NCBI GenBank assembly: GCA_029859645.1
Contig: JAOUCS010000027.1
Location: forward strand, 1-33,255
DNA length: 33,255 nt
DNA from: Lysobacterales bacterium
GTDB lineage: Bacteria; Pseudomonadota; Gammaproteobacteria; Xanthomonadales; SZUA-36
Direction of reading: 5' to 3'
A program made the translations under genes and the position numbers. Under the pieces are notes generated by a model, which saw nothing but the letters and a program-made list of their open reading frames with translations, was not told the origin of the DNA and searched no databases. Shown here in pieces: positions 16,330 through 24,258 of this stretch (the stretch's first letter is position 1; every line of letters begins with the position of its first letter).

Positions 16330-16998
16330 ATGAAATTATCGCACGCGTTGTCATCGTTACTACTATTGCTCGCCACTTCTGTGGTGCTGGCCAAAACCCA
16401 GAAATTGCCCGAAGTGAGCGAAGATGGATTACACCTGCTTCCGGATTCAAAAATGGCCATCGTGTATGCAGAACCCGGGGCTGACCTTGCTCAATATCAA
16501 CGGGTCAGGTTGCTCGATGCTTATGTGGCCTTCAAGAAAAACTGGGCGCGTAATCAGCGAAGCAATTCTGCAATACCCTTGCGCGTGACCTCCGCCGATA
16601 TGGAAAAAATCAAGAAAACGCTTGCCGAGGAATTTGATGGCGTCTTCAGGGAGGCGCTCGAAAAAGGGGGTTATAAAGTCGTTGATGAAAATGCCGATGA
16701 TGTTTTGTTGGTCAGACCCGCCATCATCAACCTCGATGTTAACGCGCCGGATACACCACGAGCAGGAATGAGCCGGACTTACACCTCCTCCGCCGGCGAA
16801 ATGACCCTTTACATAGAACTCTATGATTCAGTCACCGGTGATCTGCTTGCCAAGGCCCTTGATCGCCGGGTCGACAATGCCGGAGGCTCCGGTTATTACA
16901 CTTGGACAAACTCAGTCACAAACAGGTCTGCAGGCAGGCGTATTCTCAATGGCTGGGCAGCTATTCTTCTCGATGCATTGAACGAGGCGAAGCAGTAA
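16330..16998 (+). CDS. DUF3313 family lipoprotein-like exported protein
   Basis: This 222-aa exported protein belongs to the DUF3313 group, whose function is unknown. The N-terminus is a signal peptide (LSSLLLLLATSVVLA before KTQ); there is no Cys at the cleavage site, so it is not a lipoprotein although many relatives are. Family features include YAEPGADLAQYQRVRLLDAY near residue 50, a middle helix rich in Lys/Glu, and a C-terminal TLYIELYDSVTGDLLAKALD block. ATG 16330 has AAGGAA seven bases upstream. It is divergent from the metallophosphatase across about 200 bases, where I see no clear promoter match. Confidence 0.75.
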   Translation: MKLSHALSSLLLLLATSVVLAKTQKLPEVSEDGLHLLPDSKMAIVYAEPGADLAQYQRVRLLDAYVAFKKNWARNQRSNSAIPLRVTSADMEKIKKTLAEEFDGVFREALEKGGYKVVDENADDVLLVRPAIINLDVNAPDTPRAGMSRTYTSSAGEMTLYIELYDSVTGDLLAKALDRRVDNAGGSGYYTWTNSVTNRSAGRRILNGWAAILLDALNEAKQ

Positions 16999-17125
16999 AA
17001 ACCCGTATTTCTTCCGAACGGTCCAATCAGCAGGATGAACGGTCACGGCAGGCTATACCCTTGGATTCCGGTTTATCTATACTTAGGTCAGGAGTTTTCA
17101 ATTCGCTACGGACTGGCGGCCTGAG

Positions 17126-17146
17126 AGTCACGGAAGTGCCGTGACT
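17126..17146 (+). other. Perfect 8-bp hairpin in the DUF3313-pseudopilin gap
   Basis: The arms AGTCACGG (17126-17133) and CCGTGACT (17139-17146) are exact inverted complements around the loop AAGTG. No run of T follows, so it is not a standard intrinsic terminator. It sits 65 bases before the pseudopilin start and could be a protein site or an RNA element. A second imperfect hairpin follows at 17176-17196. The rest of this 212-base gap shows nothing recognisable. Confidence 0.5.
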
Positions 17147-17210
17147 TAAGGAAAAATGCAGGGATAAGGCCAGTGTCGACCGGTTTTACCGATCGAAAGC
17201 GTAGGGGATT

Positions 17211-17672
17211 ATGAATAGACCAATTCTGAGGAATCCACCCTCAAATTCAAAGGGGATCAGCCTGATCGAGATACTGCTGGGATTGGCAGTGCTTGTAATC
17301 ATGCTGTCATTTGCCGTGCCATCAGCCACGGGAGCAGTCATCAAGGCCGAATTGTCCGTGGCAGTGGAGAATGTCCAATACTCCATGCATGTTGCGCGTC
17401 AAACGGCACGGATCAATGAAAAATCCATTGCGATGACCTTGATTTCAGACAAGGACACCATTCCATCGCAAAGTATTACTTTCGCGGCCACCGAGCCAAA
17501 AAACAACGGCCTCGTACAAATACAGGATTTCAATATACCGCCTGAAATCATGCTGATTTCTGACCAGGATTCCTACATCTTCGATGAGCGGGGATTGGTT
17601 AAAAATCCCGGCGCCATTCTGTTGGTGTCTCGCGAGGATGAATCGATTACTTCAACCATAAACATTAATTGA
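17211..17672 (+). CDS. Type IV pilin-like minor pseudopilin (FimT/GspH type)
   Basis: This is a prepilin-like protein (153 aa). A 15-residue basic leader ends SKG, followed by ISLIEILLGLAVLVIM; cleavage after Gly15 by prepilin peptidase leaves Glu at position +5, the classical type III signal. The hydrophobic N-terminal helix and a short beta-rich globular part fit minor pilins or type II secretion pseudopilins. The C-terminal domain is short and I cannot place it firmly in GspH. It is 25 bases upstream of a second pseudopilin gene. No other pilus assembly gene is in the window, so this is an isolated pair. Confidence 0.8.
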   Translation: MNRPILRNPPSNSKGISLIEILLGLAVLVIMLSFAVPSATGAVIKAELSVAVENVQYSMHVARQTARINEKSIAMTLISDKDTIPSQSITFAATEPKNNGLVQIQDFNIPPEIMLISDQDSYIFDERGLVKNPGAILLVSREDESITSTININ

Positions 17673-17697
17673 TATTGTCGGTAGCAAAGGAACAATC

Positions 17698-18270
17698 GTG
17701 CCATCAGAAAATCAAAAAGCTACCATGAACCGGCCATTTTCCATCCGCGGTCTCAGCGCCCTGGAAGTGATGATCATCGTTGCCGCGATTGCAGTCATCG
17801 GGTTGATCACGTTCCCGGGTACAACACTTTTACTGGAAAAATACCGGCTCAAAACCACCGAAACTTCTCTTCTCAAAAGCCTGGAAATGGCCAAGATGGA
17901 AGCCCAGGCGCGCAGCAGTACAGTGGTGGTTTGCCCCAGCTCGAATGGGAACTCCTGCCGGCGTGACAACGATTGGAGTTACGGCTGGGTGGTTTTCTCA
18001 GACGGAAATGGCAACGGCACGGTTCAGGATATCGAATTGATCCATGCGAGCGGCGCGCCAAACGCGCGAATCAGGATTTTCGCCGAAGGCGCAACTCAGT
18101 CCCGCGCAGCCTTTACCTCCACCGGCTTGGTCAGTCACGGTGATTCGCTGACAGGACAGTTTCGGATTTGCCTGAATGATTCGAGTGCCGATCCGAGGAT
18201 TCTCGAGGTGGAAGCCGACGGCTGGATTCGCCTGGTCCCACCCGTAGACGCCAGCTGTGATAATGGCTAA
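17698..18270 (+). CDS. GspH/FimT family pseudopilin
   Basis: This is the second prepilin-like protein (190 aa). The leader ends IRG, followed by LSALEVMIIVAAIAVIGLIT with Glu at +5, so it is a prepilin peptidase substrate. After the helix comes the GspH/FimT domain, with ARSSTVVVCPSSNGNSC, WSYGWVVFSDGNGNG and a C-terminal strand ending VDASCDNG. Cys pairs near residues 80-88 and at the C-terminus may form disulfides in the periplasm, as in FimT/FimU. GTG 17698 is preferred because AAAGGA lies seven bases upstream; ATG 17725 has no ribosome site. It should be co-transcribed with the first pseudopilin. Confidence 0.87.
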   Translation: MPSENQKATMNRPFSIRGLSALEVMIIVAAIAVIGLITFPGTTLLLEKYRLKTTETSLLKSLEMAKMEAQARSSTVVVCPSSNGNSCRRDNDWSYGWVVFSDGNGNGTVQDIELIHASGAPNARIRIFAEGATQSRAAFTSTGLVSHGDSLTGQFRICLNDSSADPRILEVEADGWIRLVPPVDASCDNG

Positions 18271-18292
18271 AGGCTAATCAAGCCTCGCCGGC

Positions 18293-18607
18293 TCACTCTT
18301 CCGGCGCCAGTGTTACCGCCAGCCCGTCGTGCGCTGCCTGCACTCGCAACTGGCAGCTGAGTCGTGAATTCGGCTGAAAATGGTCCAGCATTTCCAGTAA
18401 CTCCTCTTCATCCGACTGTTTCATCGGAAAACTATCCAGCCAGCGCTCGTCAACAAAAACATGGCAGGTTGCACAGGAACACATCCCGCCGCACAGGGCT
18501 GCTATACCCCAGTCCTGTTCTCGCAGCAACTCCATCAGTACGCTGTCAGGCCGGGCCTCGAGTTCATGTTCCTGTCCGTCCAGGTCGGTTACTTTAATTC
18601 TGATCAT
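18293..18607 (-). CDS. [2Fe-2S] ferredoxin (adrenodoxin/plant-type fold)
   Basis: This 104-aa soluble ferredoxin has the cluster motif CGGMCSCATCHVFV, where C-x5-C-x2-C spacing supplies three ligands and the Cys in RLSCQLRV supplies the fourth. One extra Cys lies inside the loop. The acidic helix DSFPMKQSDEEELLEML between them is typical of adrenodoxin-like proteins that serve monooxygenases. The open frame extends upstream, but ATG 18607 gives the normal N-terminus (MIRIKVTDLDG). It is last in the esterase-BCCT-ferredoxin run, 23 bases after the transporter. Its electron-transfer partner is not in the window. Confidence 0.87.
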   Translation of the reverse strand: MIRIKVTDLDGQEHELEARPDSVLMELLREQDWGIAALCGGMCSCATCHVFVDERWLDSFPMKQSDEEELLEMLDHFQPNSRLSCQLRVQAAHDGLAVTLAPEE

Positions 18608-18630
18608 TGTCAGTAATGTCCCAGGTGTTC

Positions 18631-20154
18631 TTATCCGAAGTCTTTTTTCAGTTGTTTCACCAGTGAGACCGACATCAGTCCGCCGATGAATATCAGGGGC
18701 AAGGAAACGACCAGCGTTGCAGACTGGACGACCTTCAACCCGCCCACAAACATGAGGGTGATCGGTAAAACTGCAAGGGCCAGGGCCCAGAATACGCGGT
18801 GCCATCTTTCCGGGTCATCGCCTGCAGGTAATTGCCGGGTAGCGGCTGAGGCGAGAATGTAGGATGCGGAGTCGTAAGTGGTCGCTGAAAAAATCAACGC
18901 GATCAGTGCATAAACAGCGACTATGATTCCGGCCGCAGGCAGTTGCTCCAGCATGACGACCACGGCTTCCGAGCCACCCTGTTCACTCATGATCCCGGTT
19001 ACTGCGACCGTTCCCTGCAACTCGAGATGTAATCCAAAATTGCCAAAGATCATGTAAAAAAGACTGCCACCCAGCGTGCCGAAACCGAGCATGCCAAAAA
19101 TAACCTGGCGCAGGGTTCGTCCTCTCGATATGCGGGTCACGAAAAGCCCGACAAAGGGCGCGTAGGCGATCCACCATGCCCAGTAAAAGACTGTCCAGTT
19201 CTCCACGAAGCCGGAGTCGGTGAAGGCATCCGTCCAGGAATTCATCCGGATAAAGTTCTGCGCCAATAATCCCAGGCTGTTGACCGATGTCTTCAGCAGG
19301 AAAACGGTCGGGCCGGCCAGCAGCACAAACGCCAGCAGTGCAAATGCCAGCCACATATTGAAATCACTCAGCCGCTTGATTCCCTTTTTGAGACCGAGCC
19401 AGACGCTGGTTGCAAACAGGGCCACTGAAACTGCAACGACGGCCACTTCCATGATGAACCCGTTTTCGAGGCCCGTTACCCTGGATACGCAAGCGGCTAT
19501 CAAAGGCGTGGAAAAGCCCAGAGAGGTTCCGGCACCGCCCAGCAGGCCTATCATGAACAGCCAATCGATAACCCGCTCACTGCGGGTTTCCTGCTCGCCG
19601 CCAAAAAAATAATGACAACTGGTGCTGAGCCGCAAGAAGGACATCTTTTTAGCGTAGTACGGATAAGCAATGGCCACCGTCGGCAGGCAATAAATCGCCC
19701 AGGCCGTTGGTCCCCAGTGAAAGATGCCATATGTTGACGCCCATTCGGCAGCCTGCATGGACCTGGGCTCCGCGCCAAATGGAGGGCTGTCGTAGTAATA
19801 AGCCCATTCGATCGGCGCCCAGTACATGAGCCCGGCGCCGACGCCCGCACAAAACAGCATGGCTACCCAGCTGAACGTGCTGAAATCGGGTTTCTCATCA
19901 CCTGCTGCCAGGCGCACTTTTCCATAGGGACCCAGGGCCAGCCACAGCAGAAAAACCAACACTGCCATTCCTGCCAGCATGTACAAAAACCCGAAGTGAC
20001 TGGTTACGTTGCCGTATAGGTTGACGAGGAATTCACCGCCGCTTTCGGGAAATAGCAGCAAGGGAATGCAGGCAGCAAGGATGACCGTGATGGACGCGGA
20101 AAACCCTGGCCAGTCGAGTTTATGACGTTTCAATGGTTCTCGCCCGGCTGCCAT
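18631..20154 (-). CDS. BCCT family transporter (betaine/choline/carnitine type)
   Basis: This is a secondary transporter (507 aa) of the betaine-choline-carnitine family, which imports quaternary ammonium or sulfonium compounds with sodium or protons. It has about twelve transmembrane segments. The family signature lies in WAWWIAYAPFVGLFVTRISR with the preceding ENWTVFYW, and the Trp-rich substrate box is present. An AGVGAGLMYWAPIEWAYYY block lies near residue 100; its GAGLMYW resembles the Gly-rich helix 3 of BCCT proteins. ATG 20154 overlaps the esterase stop (TGATG), suggesting coupling; an in-frame GTG at 20178 is possible. The exact substrate (betaine, choline, carnitine or DMSP) cannot be read out. 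Confidence 0.88.
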   Translation of the reverse strand: MAAGREPLKRHKLDWPGFSASITVILAACIPLLLFPESGGEFLVNLYGNVTSHFGFLYMLAGMAVLVFLLWLALGPYGKVRLAAGDEKPDFSTFSWVAMLFCAGVGAGLMYWAPIEWAYYYDSPPFGAEPRSMQAAEWASTYGIFHWGPTAWAIYCLPTVAIAYPYYAKKMSFLRLSTSCHYFFGGEQETRSERVIDWLFMIGLLGGAGTSLGFSTPLIAACVSRVTGLENGFIMEVAVVAVSVALFATSVWLGLKKGIKRLSDFNMWLAFALLAFVLLAGPTVFLLKTSVNSLGLLAQNFIRMNSWTDAFTDSGFVENWTVFYWAWWIAYAPFVGLFVTRISRGRTLRQVIFGMLGFGTLGGSLFYMIFGNFGLHLELQGTVAVTGIMSEQGGSEAVVVMLEQLPAAGIIVAVYALIALIFSATTYDSASYILASAATRQLPAGDDPERWHRVFWALALAVLPITLMFVGGLKVVQSATLVVSLPLIFIGGLMSVSLVKQLKKDFG

Positions 20155-21758
20155 CAGTCGTACCCCAGCAATGTACACAACGCCCGGGAAGCGTCCTGCG
20201 CAGTCCCGATCGAATCGCCCAGCACCATGATTTCCGGCGATTTACCGGAAAACACCGGCCAAGCGGCAGTTCCGGCACCGTTCGGAGTTCCGGTAGATGC
20301 AAACCGCACCCAGTAATCCATGATAGCGGCTGACAGGGCCCTGTCCTTGTCGTCGGTGGCCAGCCAGACGTCATGCCGGTCAAATACGTAGGGCAGTTCT
20401 GCCCCGTGATAGGCGCCCAGGCGCCGGCCACCCTCACCTGGCCGTTGCCGGTCGAACAAGTAGACCCAGGCCTGACCACCGGTCTGGTTTACTCTTGCCG
20501 CGAGGTTTCGTGATGGACACAGCATACGGCTGGCGGTGCGCAGGTGGTCCAGGGCTCTGCGGGGATCCTGCTGGTCCGCAATTAGCTCCAGCAGCGCCTG
20601 ACGCTCCTCCGATGCGTTTTCAGTTATCCAGTTTTCGACATCATCGCGCGTGGTCTCTTCGGCGAGATACATGAGCCACTCATCGGCATTGGTACCTGCG
20701 ATCAAGTCGATTCCGGAAGCATCGAGCTGATTCAAAACCTCCTGCGGCGACCGGTACACCGACTTTCCATCGATAACCGCTGAAAAATAATGACCTGCGG
20801 GCAACTGTCTGGCTGCTTTCAGAACTTCATCAGCCGGCACCTGCCGGAGCTGTTGCGCAGTGACTTCATGGCCCAATCCCACCTTCTCTGCCAGCACATC
20901 GCCGATCGCCTGCTCCTCGTCCAGGGTCCGGCGTTTCCGGGCCGGCCCCCCTATGCTTTGCAGGATCAACCGGCGAAACAGGGATTGATTGCCCTTGCCC
21001 CGATCCAGGTCCGCCAACAGCAGATCCGCCAGGTCGAACGCTCCGGAAGATTCTCCGAAGCCAGTGATGTTTTCCGGATCACCGCCAAAGGAGTCAATAT
21101 TCTTCTGCACCCAGCGGAACGCCTCGCGAATGTCGAGCAGCGCAAAATTCGCGACCGGTTCGCCTTCACCATCGTCCAGGGCCCGGTGCGAAAAGAAACC
21201 GAACGGTCCCAGGCGATAAGTGATCGTGACCACAACCACGCCCTTTGCCGCCAGGTTCTGGCCAATATAATTGGGCTCGTAGGACCAGCCACCTTCGTTG
21301 CTGCCCCCGTGCACGAAAACCATGACCGGCAGGCGGGCGCCGGCAGAGATGTCAGGAGTCCACACGTTCAGATAAAGGCAGTCTTCGCTGACACCTGCTG
21401 GGCGCTCCACCACTTCAGGGCCGTGTCCGAATGCCCCGGCCACATCTGCGTACCAATCGACTATGCGATTGTCCTGCATGCACGCCGGAGCGAAGCCGGT
21501 CGCGTACTGTTTCCCCTCGCGGGGCACATGGGGGCGGGGTGCGCTCCATCTGAGCTCACTCACCGGCGGCCGGGCAAAAGGAATACCGCTGAATTGCGCT
21601 ACAGGGACAGGCGCGGCGACCCAGGCGCCGGACAGGATTTCGCCATTCGCCTGTACTTCCGGAGCGGGCGGGGAAGCGAACAGCGATGCAGAAGCTGCCA
21701 TAAAGAGCAGTCCGGCCAGCCTTCCCAAAACTATGGATTGGTGGAGAACCGCTTTCAT
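20154..21758 (-). CDS. Secreted type B carboxylesterase
   Basis: This is an alpha/beta-hydrolase (534 aa) of the carboxylesterase type B family, which also contains cholinesterases. A signal peptide (AGLLFMAASASLFA before SPP) places it in the periplasm. The diagnostic SEDCLYLNVWTP block is near residue 120 and the oxyanion loop is VFVHGGSNEGG. The nucleophile elbow is GFGESSGAF, with Ser in place of the usual Ala after the catalytic Ser (GESAG in most relatives). The acid lies in GTNADEWLMYL and the His in AYHGAELPYVF. It is first of a coupled run with the BCCT transporter and the ferredoxin, and divergent from lhgO by 38 bases. Confidence 0.88.
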   Translation of the reverse strand: MKAVLHQSIVLGRLAGLLFMAASASLFASPPAPEVQANGEILSGAWVAAPVPVAQFSGIPFARPPVSELRWSAPRPHVPREGKQYATGFAPACMQDNRIVDWYADVAGAFGHGPEVVERPAGVSEDCLYLNVWTPDISAGARLPVMVFVHGGSNEGGWSYEPNYIGQNLAAKGVVVVTITYRLGPFGFFSHRALDDGEGEPVANFALLDIREAFRWVQKNIDSFGGDPENITGFGESSGAFDLADLLLADLDRGKGNQSLFRRLILQSIGGPARKRRTLDEEQAIGDVLAEKVGLGHEVTAQQLRQVPADEVLKAARQLPAGHYFSAVIDGKSVYRSPQEVLNQLDASGIDLIAGTNADEWLMYLAEETTRDDVENWITENASEERQALLELIADQQDPRRALDHLRTASRMLCPSRNLAARVNQTGGQAWVYLFDRQRPGEGGRRLGAYHGAELPYVFDRHDVWLATDDKDRALSAAIMDYWVRFASTGTPNGAGTAAWPVFSGKSPEIMVLGDSIGTAQDASRALCTLLGYD

Positions 21759-21796
21759 CTCGACTCGATATTCATGAACGCATATGCTAACTGAAA

Positions 21797-22987
21797 ATGA
21801 AATACGACTTCATCATCATCGGCGCGGGCATCGTCGGGCTGTCCACCGCCTGGCAACTGAAAAAGCGGATTGGCCAGGCCGATGTGCTGTTGCTGGAAAA
21901 AGAAGACAGCCCGGCCTTTCACCAGACTGGCCACAACAGCGGTGTCATCCACGCCGGTGTTTATTATGAGCCGGGTAGCCTCAAGGCCCGGTTCTGCAAA
22001 GCCGGGGCACGTGCCACCTACGCGTTCTGCGAGGAGTTCGGCATTCCCTGCGAACGCACCGGCAAATTGGTGGTCGCTACCGACGAGATCGAACTGCAAC
22101 GGATGCATTCGCTGTTTGAAAGATGCCAGAAAAACGGCCTCGACCCCGTCCTGTTGCAGGACGGAGAATTGCAGGAACTGGAACCTTCGATTGTCGGTAA
22201 AGGGGCCTTCCTGGTCAGGGAAACGGGAATTGTTGATTTCACCGCGATCTGCCGCGAAATGCTGAATCAGTTCCAGTCCCTGGGCGGCGCCGCAATGCTG
22301 AGCACGGAGGTCACAGACATCACCGAGCAGCCTGACGGGATGATCATCCGGACTCGTTCGGAAACATTTCGCTCAAACAGACTGGTGGTTTGCGGCGGCC
22401 TGATGGCAGACCGCCTGGCCCGGATGCAGGGGCTGGATATTGATTTCCGGATCATCCCCTACCGGGGTGAATATTACCGGCTCCGGCCCGGACCGGAATA
22501 CCTGGTCAAGCACCTGGTCTACCCGGTGCCGGACCCGGAACTGCCCTTTCTCGGCGTGCACCTCACCCGGATGATCGACGGTTCCGTCACCGTGGGGCCA
22601 AACGCCGTCCAGGGATGGAAGCGCGAAGGTTACGGCCGCTTCAATTTCAACTGGCGGGACACGGCTGAGGTGGTGTCATTTCCCGGGTTCTGGAAAACAA
22701 CCGCCCGGCACCTGGGGCATGGACTGCACGAAACCCTGAATTCTATCTGGAAGCGGGGCTACCTGGCCGAGGTTCGCAAGTACTGTCCGCAGATCACTGC
22801 CCGGGACCTGGAGCCCTACCCGGCCGGTATCCGTGCCCAGGCTGTGCTGAGGGATGGCACGATGGTGCATGACTTCCTGGTCAAACAGACCCCTCGCAGC
22901 CTGCATGTGTGCAATGCGCCCTCGCCCGCCGCTACGTCCGCGATCCCTATTGGCCGGCACCTGTGCGATGAACTGCTGGGGGATTAG
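21797..22987 (+). CDS. lhgO: L-2-hydroxyglutarate oxidase/dehydrogenase
   Basis: This FAD enzyme (396 aa) of the DAO family oxidises L-2-hydroxyglutarate to 2-oxoglutarate; in E. coli it feeds the respiratory chain at the membrane. The dinucleotide fold is IIIGAGIVGLSTAWQLKKR at the N-terminus. LhgO-specific blocks are HQTGHNSGVIHAGVYYEPGS near residue 45, PYRGEYYRLRPG, LGVHLTRMIDGSVTVGPNA and CNAPSPAATSAIPIG at the C-terminus. Length and motif order match LhgO closely. It stands alone. A D-2-hydroxyglutarate-dehydrogenase-like gene lies about 8 kb upstream in this window. Confidence 0.93.
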   Translation: MKYDFIIIGAGIVGLSTAWQLKKRIGQADVLLLEKEDSPAFHQTGHNSGVIHAGVYYEPGSLKARFCKAGARATYAFCEEFGIPCERTGKLVVATDEIELQRMHSLFERCQKNGLDPVLLQDGELQELEPSIVGKGAFLVRETGIVDFTAICREMLNQFQSLGGAAMLSTEVTDITEQPDGMIIRTRSETFRSNRLVVCGGLMADRLARMQGLDIDFRIIPYRGEYYRLRPGPEYLVKHLVYPVPDPELPFLGVHLTRMIDGSVTVGPNAVQGWKREGYGRFNFNWRDTAEVVSFPGFWKTTARHLGHGLHETLNSIWKRGYLAEVRKYCPQITARDLEPYPAGIRAQAVLRDGTMVHDFLVKQTPRSLHVCNAPSPAATSAIPIGRHLCDELLGD

Positions 22988-23073
22988 TCCACACGCGGGG
23001 CCCTGCTGAACCCACCGAAAGACAGCGGCGACTTCATGAACTTTGATCCCAGGGCCCGACTGCCAGAATGATG

Positions 23074-24258
23074 TTAATTAAACAGCGCGAAAGGCAGGAA
23101 ATCGACAGGCTCCCCCTCCCTTACCTCCTCACCCACAGCCTGGCGGACCAGGCCATCACCCCAGCTGGTTGAATACAGCACGCCACTGCTCTGGTTGGTA
23201 AACAGTTGCACGCCGTCATCAAGGGAACGGACCCTGAGGTAGTCCTCCCTCTGGCTAGCCTTCTTGCTGAACCTGGCTATCTGCCGGACCGCGTGCACCC
23301 CCGTATCCGCATTTCCCTGGCAGGCAAACAGGTAAGGCCGTGCAATGACCAGCATGGTGACGAAAACCGAAACCGGGTTACCGGGCAGACCGATGAACGG
23401 TGTGCCGCAAACCTGTCCGAACGCGAACGGTTTTCCCGGCTTGACGGCGATCTTCCACAAGTTGATGGCGCCCAGTTCTTCGACCACGGCTTTGACATGG
23501 TCTTCTTCGCCCACAGAAACCCCTCCGGAGGTCACTACCACGTCGGCCTCACCTGCCGCCTGTGACATCATGTCCCTGACCGCCTCGTGCTCATCCCGGG
23601 CCACGCCCAGGTCGATCACCTCGAAACCCCAGGTCTCAAGCTGAGACTTCATCGTATAGCGGTTGGAATTGTAGATCTGCCCCGGTTGAATGGCCTCACC
23701 CGGCTCTCGCAGTTCATCGCCGGTCGACATCACCGCGACCTTCAGCCTGCGGTACACCGATATTTCCGCGAAACCGAGCGACGCCGCCAGTCCGAGGTCC
23801 TGTGACCTGAGTCGGTGACCAGCGGTGAGCACGGTCTGGCCGGTTGCAAGGTCCTGGCCGCGACGCCTGATGTTTGCGCGCTCTACCGGCAACTTCAGTA
23901 TTCTTACGGCCCCGGCTTCCTCGCTGCAATGCTCCTGCATCACCACCGTATCTGCGCCTTCAGGGACTTCCGCGCCGGTAAAGATTCGGGCGGCACTGCC
24001 CTCGGCAAGTTTTCCGGGCACAGAACCGGCGGTGATTCGCTGGCTCAGTGGGATTGCCGTATCGGTACCTTTCCAATCGGCGTATCGAATGGCGTACCCA
24101 TCCATGGCGCTGTTGTCAGCCGGGGGTACATCGATGGGGGCGACGACGTCGTTTGCCAGGGTGCGACCCGTGGCTTCCATCAGGCTGACCTGTTCGCTAT
24201 CCACCAGCTGTTCGCAGTTTTCCAGCAAGGTGCCGATGGCTTCATTTACGCTGAGCAT
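23074..24258 (-). CDS. moeA: Molybdopterin molybdenumtransferase
   Basis: MoeA inserts molybdate into adenylated molybdopterin, completing Mo-cofactor. The 394-aa protein shows DVPPADNSAMDGYA near residue 40, the RIFTGAEVPEGADTVVMQEH domain, MSTGDEL and VVTSGGVSVGEEDHVK, all conserved MoeA blocks, then FIGLPGNPVSVFV and a short C-terminal domain IV. The frame is open further upstream inside mobA, but ATG 24258 with AAGGA about nine bases before it gives the standard MLSVNEAI start. The gene overlaps mobA by 13 bases and closes the formate dehydrogenase operon, supplying the cofactor that FdsA needs. Confidence 0.95.
   Translation of the reverse strand: MLSVNEAIGTLLENCEQLVDSEQVSLMEATGRTLANDVVAPIDVPPADNSAMDGYAIRYADWKGTDTAIPLSQRITAGSVPGKLAEGSAARIFTGAEVPEGADTVVMQEHCSEEAGAVRILKLPVERANIRRRGQDLATGQTVLTAGHRLRSQDLGLAASLGFAEISVYRRLKVAVMSTGDELREPGEAIQPGQIYNSNRYTMKSQLETWGFEVIDLGVARDEHEAVRDMMSQAAGEADVVVTSGGVSVGEEDHVKAVVEELGAINLWKIAVKPGKPFAFGQVCGTPFIGLPGNPVSVFVTMLVIARPYLFACQGNADTGVHAVRQIARFSKKASQREDYLRVRSLDDGVQLFTNQSSGVLYSTSWGDGLVRQAVGEEVREGEPVDFLPFALFN

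Noticed and set aside
17000-17210. A c-di-GMP riboswitch ahead of the pseudopilin genes.
   Set aside because: None of the conserved GEMM riboswitch blocks was found; only simple hairpins are present.
18271-18285. Short inverted repeat AGGCT/AGCCT between the pseudopilin and ferredoxin genes, considered as a terminator.
   Set aside because: The stem is only 5 bp and no T run follows.
20790-21794. A 334-codon plus-strand open frame antisense to the carboxylesterase.
   Set aside because: The minus strand has all esterase motifs; the plus frame has His/Arg/Gln-rich shadow composition.
22998-23057. Inverted repeat GGGCCCTG/CAGGGCCC between the convergent lhgO and moeA genes, considered as a two-way terminator.
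   Set aside because: The loop is 44 bases and no T runs flank it; eight GC-rich bases can match by chance.
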